A DNA stretch of 11,322 nucleotides from an uncultured Actinomyces sp. Its GTDB lineage: Bacteria > Actinomycetota > Actinomycetes > Actinomycetales > Actinomycetaceae. The notes beneath the pieces are model-generated. The model was not told the origin of the DNA, did no database searches, and saw only the letters and a list, made by a program, of their open reading frames with translations. Numbering within the stretch: the stretch's first letter is position 1; each line of letters starts with the position of its first letter. The position numbers and the translations under genes are program-made. Below are positions 5,977 through 11,322 of this stretch, piece by piece. The stretch is taken from NCBI GenBank assembly GCA_900556405.1, contig USPB01000048.1, positions 1-11,322 on the forward strand, written 5' to 3'.

Positions 5977-7220
5977 GCGTGGGCTCTCTCGTCGGCATCG
6001 TTGTTGTCGTTATCGGAATTTTGGCGTCGGTTGCCCTCCACGAGGTGGGGCACATGCTCCCGGCGAAGAAGTTCGGCGTGTTGGTTCCGGACTATGCGGT
6101 GGGCTTTGGTCCGGCCCTGTGGAAGAAGAAGATAGGGGAGACTACCTACGCGCTGCGCGCCATTCTGCTCGGCGGTTACGTGAAGATCGTTGGCATGTAC
6201 GCCCCTGCACGTCCCGGCACGAGGCTCGTCGGACGCGGCGGGAAGCCGACGCTTGCTCAGGAGGCCCGTGAGGCCTCGGCTGAGGAGATCCCTGAAGGGC
6301 AGGAACATCGCGCGTTCTATCATCTGAGTGCGCCGAAGAAGGTCACCGTCATGCTCGGTGGCCCGATCATGAACCTGCTAATTTGCTTCGTGCTCTCCGC
6401 GATCGCGATGATGGGGATTGGTGCCCCGACGGCGTCGCGCACGATTGCCCAGGTGCCGACGACGATCACGAGTGTCTCTGGCGAAGTGGCTTCTCCCGCG
6501 TACGAGGCCGGGGTTCGTCCCGGGGATACGGTCGTCGCGTGGAACGGGGTGCCCGTCTCGACTTTCGCGGACCTTCAGCGAGCCGTTGGTGCGACGCCTG
6601 ACGGCGAGTCTGCTGTCCTGACTGTCGAGCGCGACGGTGGGACCGTCGACCTGACGGTGACTCCCGTCACGGGAGCGCAGGGGGCCCGCATTGTTGGCGT
6701 GACCGCCGGGTACGAGTACGTGTCGGCATCGCTGTCCGACGTTGCCGCCGCTAACTGGCAGATGTTCACGGGCACGGCGTCAGTCGTCGTGCGCCTTCCG
6801 CAGGCTGTGTGGCAGGTGGGGCGCTCGATCGTCACGGACGAGAAGCGCGATGCCTCCGGTGTGGTGTCCGTTGTTGGCGTCGGTCGTATGGCCGGTGAAG
6901 TGACCGGCGATTCGCAGGCGCTGGGCCTGCAGGATACTCGCCAGGTCGTGGCGGTGCTGCTGAGCCTGCTGGCTTCCTTGAACATGGCGCTTTTCGTCTT
7001 CAACCTGATTCCGTTGCCGCCCCTGGATGGTGGGCATATTCTCGGCGCCCTGTACGAGGGGGCTCGCCGTACGTTCGCTCGTGCGCGTGGCGCGCAGGAT
7101 CCAGGGCCGGCTGACACTGCCCGTCTGGTTCCGCTGACGTGGGCCGTGGGAGGCGTGCTGGTCGTCATGAGTGTCATCTTGATTGTGGCGGATATCGTCA
7201 AGCCGGTGTCTCTCGGCTGA
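5973..7220 (+). CDS. rseP: Site-2 zinc metalloprotease, M50 family (Rip1/RseP type) with PDZ domain
   Basis: This intramembrane zinc protease cleaves membrane-embedded substrates, classically anti-sigma factors already cut by a site-1 protease. It is about 415 residues. The first helix carries HEVGH (23-27), the HExxH zinc motif. A second helix begins MLGGPIMNLLICFVLSAIA (the conserved GGPxxN region). A PDZ domain follows at roughly 160-245, containing SPAYEAGVRPGDTVVAWNGVPV. The third zinc ligand is Asp352 in FNLIPLPPLDGGHI. A final helix is near 385-408. The order dxr-protease-ispG is the same as around mycobacterial rip1 (Rv2869c). No anti-sigma factor gene is in the window, so its substrates are unknown. 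The start is uncertain: GTG 5973 overlaps the dxr stop (GTGA) but lies 3 bases from GGAAGGA (5963-5969), while GTG 5979 has better spacing. Confidence 0.94.
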   Translation: MSVGSLVGIVVVVIGILASVALHEVGHMLPAKKFGVLVPDYAVGFGPALWKKKIGETTYALRAILLGGYVKIVGMYAPARPGTRLVGRGGKPTLAQEAREASAEEIPEGQEHRAFYHLSAPKKVTVMLGGPIMNLLICFVLSAIAMMGIGAPTASRTIAQVPTTITSVSGEVASPAYEAGVRPGDTVVAWNGVPVSTFADLQRAVGATPDGESAVLTVERDGGTVDLTVTPVTGAQGARIVGVTAGYEYVSASLSDVAAANWQMFTGTASVVVRLPQAVWQVGRSIVTDEKRDASGVVSVVGVGRMAGEVTGDSQALGLQDTRQVVAVLLSLLASLNMALFVFNLIPLPPLDGGHILGALYEGARRTFARARGAQDPGPADTARLVPLTWAVGGVLVVMSVILIVADIVKPVSLG

Positions 7221-7234
7221 TAAGCCTTGACAAA

Positions 7235-7254
7235 GGCGGGCGAGCCCCCCCGCC
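7235..7254 (+). repeat. GC-rich hairpin between rseP and ispG
   Basis: GGCGGG (7235-7240) pairs with CCCGCC (7249-7254) around an 8-base loop. An alternative inner pairing, GGGC (7238-7241) with GCCC (7244-7247), is also possible. It begins 14 bases after the rseP stop. No T-run follows, so intrinsic termination is not supported. It may cause partial termination, pausing or RNA stabilisation between the two genes. Confidence 0.4.
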
Positions 7255-7270
7255 GATGAAAGCGAGTCTG

Positions 7271-7286
7271 ACCACGCGTGCGTGGT
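7271..7286. promoter_or_regulatory. 16-bp near-palindrome upstream of ispG, candidate operator
   Basis: ACCACGCGTGCGTGGT has perfect 7-bp arms (ACCACGC/GCGTGGT) around a 2-base centre. It lies 8 bases before the ispG ribosome binding site. Two-fold symmetry of this size is typical of dimeric regulator sites, but it could also be a small RNA hairpin that controls access to the start. The binding partner is unknown. Confidence 0.4.
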
Positions 7287-7293
7287 CCGTGTG

Positions 7294-7300
7294 GGAAGGA
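7294..7300 (+). promoter_or_regulatory. Ribosome binding site supporting GTG 7309 for ispG
   Basis: GGAAGGA lies 8 bases before GTG 7309. The other in-frame candidates, GTG 7282, ATG 7300 and GTG 7327, lack a well-placed site; GTG 7327 is 26 bases away from this one. Confidence 0.55.
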
Positions 7301-7308
7301 TGCGCACA

Positions 7309-8514
7309 GTGCGCGATAATGAATCGGTGAGTGAAATCAATCTTGGAATGCCCGGCATTGCGGCGTCGCCGTTCCCGCGCAAGCAGACGCGTCGGATCAT
7401 GGTGGGCGACGTGCCCGTGGGCGGGGGTGCTCCCATCTCCGTTCAGTCCATGACGACGACGAAGACACACGACATCGGAGCGACGCTCCAACAGATCGCT
7501 GAGCTGACCGCGGCCGGTTGCGACATCGTGCGCGTTGCGTGCCCGACGGATAAGGACGCGGATGCGCTTGCGATCATTGCCCAGCAGTCGCGTATCCCGG
7601 TGATCGCCGACATCCACTTCAAGCCGAAGTACGTCTTTCAGGCGATCGAGGCGGGCTGTGGTGCGGTGCGCGTCAACCCTGGCAACATCCGGAAGTTCGA
7701 CGATCAGGTCAAGGACATTTGCAAGGCTGCCTCCGATCACGGTGTGTCGCTGCGCATCGGCGTCAATGCCGGTTCTTTGGATCCGCGCCTGCTCAAGAAG
7801 TACGGCCGCGCGACGCCCGAGGCTCTGGTTGAGTCCGCGATCTGGGAGGCGTCCCTCTTTGAGGAGAATGACTTCCACGACTTCAAGATCTCGGTGAAGC
7901 ACCATGATGTTCTCACGATGATCGAGGCCTATCGCATGCTGTCGGAGGCAGGGGATTGGCCGCTGCATCTGGGCGTCACCGAGGCTGGCCCGGCCTTCCA
8001 GGGCACTATCAAGTCTGTTTCCGCGTTCTCGATCCTGCTCGCTGAGGGTATTGGCGACACGATCCGCGTCTCTCTGTCCGCTCCTCCGGTTGAGGAAGTC
8101 AAGGTCGGCACGAAGATGCTGGAGTTCATGGGCCTGCGAGACAAGACCCTGGAGATCGTCTCGTGTCCGTCGTGCGGTCGCGCCCAGGTCGACGTGTGGA
8201 CGCTCGCTGAGAACGTGACCGAGGGCCTCAAGGACCTGACTGTTCCGTTGCGTGTGGCCGTCATGGGCTGCGTTGTCAACGGGCCGGGCGAGGCCCGAGA
8301 GGCTGATCTCGGTGTGGCCTCCGGCAACGGTAAGGGACAGATTTTCATTCGCGGCGAGGTTGTTGAGACCGTACCGGAGGATCAGATCGTCGAGACGCTG
8401 ATCCGACGTGCGAATGCCCTTGCCGAGGAGCTCGGGCTCGAACCGGGTTCCGGTAGCGTCGAGGTTGCCCCCATCACTGCCCCGGAGGTCAAGCTGCCGG
8501 GCATTGACTTCTGA
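7309..8514 (+). CDS. ispG: 4-hydroxy-3-methylbut-2-en-1-yl diphosphate synthase (IspG/GcpE)
   Basis: IspG is a cytosolic iron-sulfur enzyme that reductively converts methylerythritol cyclodiphosphate to HMBPP, the penultimate MEP-pathway step. It needs reduced flavodoxin or ferredoxin. From GTG 7309 it has 401 residues; GTG 7327 would give a slightly shorter form. The TIM-barrel part contains VQSMTTTKTHDI, AAGCDIVRVACP, IPVIADIHF, AVRVNPGNI, GVNAGSLD and HLGVTEAGPAFQGTIKS. The C-terminal cluster domain contains the three cysteine ligands Cys286 and Cys289 (SCPSCGRAQVD) and Cys321 (MGCVVNGPGEAREAD), plus Glu328, the fourth ligand in characterised IspG. The sequence closely resembles mycobacterial GcpE. 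It follows the rseP-like gene after 88 bases that hold two inverted repeats, so it may have its own control while still being read from upstream. A small SRPBCC-like gene follows. Confidence 0.96.
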   Translation: MRDNESVSEINLGMPGIAASPFPRKQTRRIMVGDVPVGGGAPISVQSMTTTKTHDIGATLQQIAELTAAGCDIVRVACPTDKDADALAIIAQQSRIPVIADIHFKPKYVFQAIEAGCGAVRVNPGNIRKFDDQVKDICKAASDHGVSLRIGVNAGSLDPRLLKKYGRATPEALVESAIWEASLFEENDFHDFKISVKHHDVLTMIEAYRMLSEAGDWPLHLGVTEAGPAFQGTIKSVSAFSILLAEGIGDTIRVSLSAPPVEEVKVGTKMLEFMGLRDKTLEIVSCPSCGRAQVDVWTLAENVTEGLKDLTVPLRVAVMGCVVNGPGEAREADLGVASGNGKGQIFIRGEVVETVPEDQIVETLIRRANALAEELGLEPGSGSVEVAPITAPEVKLPGIDF

Positions 8515-8534
8515 GCGTTCACAAGGAGTATCAC

Positions 8535-9038
8535 ATGCGTTTTCGTACGCTCGCGTGCCTGTCACTCGTTGCGGGTGCTTGCGCTGTGGCGGCTACGGGC
8601 TTCCCGCGGCGCATCGGCCTGACAGCGTCTCAGGCGGACGTGTCGCTGCCCGGTGACCTGGTTCTTCCCGGCGCGAACGTGGTCGTTGATCGCGGCATTG
8701 CGATCGACGCGCCGGCGTCTACTGTCTGGGATGTGCTCGGTCATGTTTTCGAGCCTGAGGACGAGTCCACGATCATCGATATCGAGGACGAGGATCATAT
8801 CCTGATGCGCGTTGCACCGCCTGGCGCCCCGGAGGGAGCCGAGGCCTCGGGTACGTGTGTGATCGCTCTGCTGCCCTTGTCTCCGTCGCGTACGCTGCTG
8901 CACATTCGTGAGCGTCATGTGGCGCAAGGCCGTGAGCGCGCGCTCGCGTGGGCGGGAGTCACCGCAGAGTCCCTCTCGTCGCTGTCCATGCTGCGTGATT
9001 TGCGCGATGCGTGCGTTGGTGGGCTTGTTGATGCCTGA
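8535..9038 (+). CDS. Small SRPBCC-like protein with N-terminal signal or anchor
   Basis: This 167-residue protein begins MRFRTLACLSLVAGACAVAATG, a basic start plus hydrophobic stretch that suggests a Sec signal peptide or single membrane anchor. The Cys at 16 is not in a canonical lipobox. Residues after about 25 carry RIGLTASQADVSLPGD followed by IDAPASTVWDVL (57-68). This pattern resembles the start of SRPBCC (START/Bet v1-like) proteins annotated as polyketide cyclase-like, in which RxG..x..E....PGD precedes a strand ending IDAPxxxVW. The usual QMGxxRxGWYS segment after VW is missing, so the domain is short. ATG 8535 has AAGGAG (8523-8528) 6 bases upstream. It starts 20 bases after ispG, so co-transcription is likely. 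Any ligand or catalytic role is unknown; the family call is tentative. Confidence 0.6.
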   Translation: MRFRTLACLSLVAGACAVAATGFPRRIGLTASQADVSLPGDLVLPGANVVVDRGIAIDAPASTVWDVLGHVFEPEDESTIIDIEDEDHILMRVAPPGAPEGAEASGTCVIALLPLSPSRTLLHIRERHVAQGRERALAWAGVTAESLSSLSMLRDLRDACVGGLVDA

Positions 9039-9062
9039 TTAGTCTCGTTTCGACTCTTTCAG

Positions 9063-9094
9063 TTGGACAGATATCCCCGTTGATGTTGTAGTAT
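9063..9094 (+). promoter_or_regulatory. Candidate promoter for the 138-residue membrane protein
   Basis: TTGGACA (9063-9069) precedes TAGTAT (9089-9094), a TANNNT-type -10 box, with about 19 bases of spacing, slightly long. Transcription would start near 9101, giving a leader of roughly 47 bases to ATG 9148. The -10 box sits inside a 10-bp inverted repeat. Confidence 0.4.
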
Positions 9095-9121
9095 CGCTAG
9101 GTACGCAACGCCAACGGGGAT
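9073..9121. repeat. 10-bp perfect inverted repeat spanning a -10-like box
   Basis: ATCCCCGTTG (9073-9082) and CAACGGGGAT (9112-9121) are exact reverse complements separated by 29 bases. Inside, GTTG (9085-9088) pairs with CAAC (9106-9109), and GTA (9091-9093) with TAC (9102-9104). The whole could therefore fold into one long interrupted hairpin with an 8-base loop. It could be an operator, a terminator for the ispG unit (only a weak T-run, TGTTGCTTTT, follows), or a structured leader RNA. The sequence does not decide between these. Confidence 0.7.
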
Positions 9122-9147
9122 GTTGCTTTTGTCCGAAGGGGGACGCA

Positions 9148-9564
9148 ATGGTCGCCAACTCCACCGCTCTGATCGCACTCGTGGGTCTCGCTATCGCTCT
9201 TGTGTGGGCGTGGGCGTGGTTCGGAATCGGCGCGAGCGCGCGCCGTGTCTCCGTGCGTCTGGAGCTGGGCGGTGGCAACGCGGCTGGCGAAATGGGGCGA
9301 GTCGTGTGGCCGCTGATGCCGATGCTGTCCGTCCTGTGGTTCCTCACTGCCGATCTGATGGCTCGCGAGGCTCGCGGACTCGACACTCTTGGTTCCCTCG
9401 GCCTCGTGATTGGTGTTCTTGCCCTGATGGCGGCGGTCGCTGTTCAGGCTCTCTACTTCGGTGGCCTGCCTGAGTGGGCATACCCGGGGTGGATGGCTCG
9501 CCGTTACTACGCGGCGCACCCGGGTGCCCGTGAGCGTGAACTTGGTGCGTGCGCCGCGATCTGA
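9148..9564 (+). CDS. Hypothetical three-helix membrane protein
   Basis: The product is not recognised. It has 138 residues with three clear hydrophobic segments: about 6-27 (ALIALVGLAIALVWAWAWFG), 52-70 (VVWPLMPMLSVLWFLTADL) and 82-105 (GSLGLVIGVLALMAAVAVQA). Between the first and second lies a basic, Gly-rich stretch (ARRVSVRLELGGGNAAGEMGR). The C-terminus is polar and aromatic, with LPEWAYPGWMARRYYAAHP, and probably lies at or near the membrane face. ATG 9148 has the purine-rich site GAAGGGGG (9135-9142) just upstream. A candidate promoter and an inverted repeat lie before it, and a hairpin begins at its stop codon. Base composition matches the neighbours, with no sign of recent transfer. 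It sits between the ispG unit and proS with no obvious functional link to either. Confidence 0.75.
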   Translation: MVANSTALIALVGLAIALVWAWAWFGIGASARRVSVRLELGGGNAAGEMGRVVWPLMPMLSVLWFLTADLMAREARGLDTLGSLGLVIGVLALMAAVAVQALYFGGLPEWAYPGWMARRYYAAHPGARERELGACAAI

Positions 9565-9590
9565 GCCGCTCCATGCCGCGATGAGCGGCT
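9564..9590 (+). repeat. Hairpin starting at the stop codon, upstream of proS
   Basis: AGCCGCTC (9564-9571) pairs perfectly with GAGCGGCT (9583-9590) around an 11-base loop. The first base is the A of the preceding TGA stop. A competing pairing, CCATG (9571-9575) with CATGG (9592-9596), overlaps it. No T-run follows, so simple termination is unlikely. It fills part of the 77-base gap before proS and could affect readthrough or RNA processing. Confidence 0.5.
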
Positions 9591-9641
9591 ACATGGCTGT
9601 GCCGGTGGCCTTCGAGGCTTTGCGTGCCGTACTCTTGGAGC

Positions 9642-11322
9642 ATGCTTCGAAATCTCTCGACTTTCTTCCTGCGAACCCTGCGTGAAGACCCGGCTGACGC
9701 CGAGGTTAACTCGCATAAGCTTCTGGTGCGTGCCGGCTATATCCGCCGCTGCGCCCCCGGCATTTACACGTGGCTGCCCCTCGGCCTGCGCACCCTGCGC
9801 AAGATTGAGGACATTGTCCGCGAAGAGATGGACGCGATGGGAGCGCAGGAGGTCCATTTCCCGGGCCTGATCCCTGCAGACCCCTACAAGGCAACGAACC
9901 GCTGGGAAGAGTACGGTCCGACGCTGTTCAAGCTCAACGACCGCAAGGGTGGCGACTACCTGCTGGCCCCCACGCACGAGGAGATGTTCACTCTTCTCGT
10001 GAAAGACATGTACTCCTCGTACAAGGATCTGCCCGCCACGCTGTACCAGATTCAGACGAAGTATCGCGACGAGGCTCGTCCGCGCGCGGGTCTGATTCGT
10101 GGCCGTGAGTTCGTCATGAAGGACGCTTACTCCTTCGACATCGACGACGAGGGTCTGAACGCTTCCTACCAGGCCGAGCGCGACACCTACGAGCGCATCT
10201 TCCAGCGCCTGGGCCTGCCGTACGTCATCGTTTCTGCAATGAGTGGTGCGATGGGTGGTTCGCGCTCGGAGGAGTTCCTGCACCCCTCACCGATCGGCGA
10301 GGATACCTTTGTGGCTTCCCCGGGCGGCTACGCCGCCAACGCGGAGGCCGTGACGACTCCCGTTCCTGACGTTCAGGATGCGTCCGGCGTTCCTGCTCCG
10401 GTTGAGGTGCCGACTCCCGATGCGCCGACGATCGAGGCGCTCGTGGACCTGCTCAACGAGCGCTACCCGCGCGAGGACCGTCCCTGGACTGCGGCAGACA
10501 CGCTCAAGAACGTCGTCGTGACGCTGACGCACCCGGATGGCGAGCGCGAGCTCCTCGTCGTGGGCGTGCCCGGTGACCGCGACGTTGATATGAAGCGTCT
10601 CGAGGCTTCCGTTGCTCCCGCCGAGGTTGAGATGGCCTCTGACTCCGACTTTGAGCCGCACCCTGAGCTGGTGCGCGGCTACATCGGCCCGACGGTGCTC
10701 GGCCCCAACTCGCCCAAGCGCGTCTTGGACGAGGAGGGCAACGTCTCCGGTTCCGTGCGCTACCTGGTCGACCCGCGCGTCGTCGAGGGGACCGCCTGGG
10801 TGACCGGCGCGAACGCCGAGCAGCGTCACATCCTGAACCTGGTCATGGGCCGCGACTTCACGGCTGACGGCACGATCGAGGCCGCTGAGGTGCGCGAGGG
10901 CGACCTGGCTCCCGATGGTTCGGGCCCCCTCCACCTCGAGCGCGGTATCGAGATCGGCCATATCTTCCAGCTGGGGCGCAAGTACGCCAAGGCCTTGGGG
11001 CTGACCGTGCTCGACGAGAACGGCAAGACTCAGGTCGTCACGATGGGTTCGTACGGCATTGGCGTCACTCGCGTGATGGCTGCTCTGGCCGAGGCCAACT
11101 GCGACGAGAAGGGTCTGAGCTGGCCTGCTCAGATCGCGCCCTTCGACGTGCACGTCCTGGCGACCGGCAAGGGTGACGAGGTCTTCGACACCGCGCAGTC
11201 TCTCGGAGAGCAGCTCGACGCTGCCGGCCTGGACGTCCTCGTCGACGATCGCCGTAAGGTGAGCGCTGGCGTGAAGTTCAAGGACTACGAGCTCGTGGGC
11301 GTGCCCTTCGGCCTGGTCGTCG
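9642..11322 (+). CDS. proS: Prolyl-tRNA synthetase, bacterial type (3' end cut by window)
   Basis: ProRS charges tRNA-Pro with proline in the cytosol. The frame stays open from ATG 9642 to the window edge, 560 codons. Class II motif 1 lies around WLPLGLRTLRKIEDI with EVHFPGLIPA. Motif 2 is YRDEARPRAG (Arg142, Glu144). Motif 3 is GSYGIGVTR (Arg477). Between motifs 2 and 3 is the bacterial insertion domain, roughly 215-400, with TLKNVVVTL carrying Lys289, which matches the editing lysine that clears Ala-tRNA-Pro. The anticodon-binding domain has begun (IAPFDVHVLATG) and is missing its last few dozen residues. The start MLRNLSTFFLRTLREDPADAEV aligns with the usual family start. Its GGAG (9637-9640) is only one base away, so initiation may be weak or use GTG 9624, which has GAGG 6 bases upstream. 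Confidence 0.95.
   Translation, partial: MLRNLSTFFLRTLREDPADAEVNSHKLLVRAGYIRRCAPGIYTWLPLGLRTLRKIEDIVREEMDAMGAQEVHFPGLIPADPYKATNRWEEYGPTLFKLNDRKGGDYLLAPTHEEMFTLLVKDMYSSYKDLPATLYQIQTKYRDEARPRAGLIRGREFVMKDAYSFDIDDEGLNASYQAERDTYERIFQRLGLPYVIVSAMSGAMGGSRSEEFLHPSPIGEDTFVASPGGYAANAEAVTTPVPDVQDASGVPAPVEVPTPDAPTIEALVDLLNERYPREDRPWTAADTLKNVVVTLTHPDGERELLVVGVPGDRDVDMKRLEASVAPAEVEMASDSDFEPHPELVRGYIGPTVLGPNSPKRVLDEEGNVSGSVRYLVDPRVVEGTAWVTGANAEQRHILNLVMGRDFTADGTIEAAEVREGDLAPDGSGPLHLERGIEIGHIFQLGRKYAKALGLTVLDENGKTQVVTMGSYGIGVTRVMAALAEANCDEKGLSWPAQIAPFDVHVLATGKGDEVFDTAQSLGEQLDAAGLDVLVDDRRKVSAGVKFKDYELVGVPFGLVV

Noticed and set aside
7227..7232. Perfect TTGACA hexamer just after the rseP stop, as a -35 box for ispG.
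   Set aside because: No TATAAT- or TANNNT-like box lies 15-19 bases downstream; that stretch is the C-rich hairpin. The hexamer alone is not enough to call a promoter.
7198..8565. 455-codon minus-strand open frame opposite ispG, and similar long minus frames opposite dxr (4663-5871) and proS (10287-11153).
   Set aside because: The plus strand encodes unmistakable IspG, Dxr and ProRS. The minus products are Arg-, His- and Asp-rich composition artefacts without domains.
9041..9059. AGTC/GACT small stem followed by CTTTC, as a terminator after the SRPBCC-like gene.
   Set aside because: The stem has only 4 bp with a 7-base loop and the T-run is short, so it is not a credible intrinsic terminator.
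1..11322. Mobile element, prophage, CRISPR, toxin-antitoxin or defence system.
   Set aside because: No transposase, integrase, direct-repeat array or defence-type domain was found in any frame. Gene order and composition are those of a conserved core region.

Overview
The window is high-GC coding DNA from the core genome of an actinobacterium. All genes lie on the + strand and are packed almost end to end. The order tsf, pyrH, frr, cdsA, rlmN, dxr, M50 site-2 protease (rip1/rseP type), ispG, proS is the backbone found in many Actinobacteria, including mycobacteria. GTG and TTG starts, high-GC third positions and small DivIVA-repeat proteins suggest Actinomycetaceae (Actinomyces/Schaalia-like). 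The genus is inferred from gene order and remembered family sequences, not from a search.

Layout. Bases 3-119 are the 3' end of tsf, followed by a strong intrinsic terminator (about 146-188) and a candidate promoter and leader for pyrH. From 250 to 7220 eight genes run as one apparent transcription unit: pyrH, frr, cdsA, rlmN, two DivIVA-repeat genes, dxr and the site-2 protease. Most junctions are overlaps of the TGATG or xTGA type, so translation is probably coupled along much of the unit. An 88-base gap with two inverted repeats leads to ispG (7309-8514), followed 20 bases later by a small exported or membrane-anchored SRPBCC-like protein. Another gap (9039-9147) holds a 10-bp inverted repeat around a -10-like box, ahead of a three-helix membrane protein. 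proS starts at 9642 and runs off the right end.

Function. The genes cover translation (EF-Ts, ribosome recycling factor, RlmN, ProRS), pyrimidine nucleotide supply (UMP kinase), phospholipid precursor synthesis (CdsA), isoprenoid precursor synthesis by the MEP pathway (Dxr and IspG), and envelope proteolysis (site-2 protease). The DivIVA-repeat pair between rlmN and dxr suggests a link to polar growth or septation, but its role is unknown.

No mobile element, CRISPR array, tRNA, rRNA or defence system was seen. The least explained parts are the DivIVA-repeat pair, the compact SRPBCC protein, the 138-residue membrane protein and the inverted repeats in the three larger gaps. No stretch without a gene exceeds 300 bases; the longest is 120-249.
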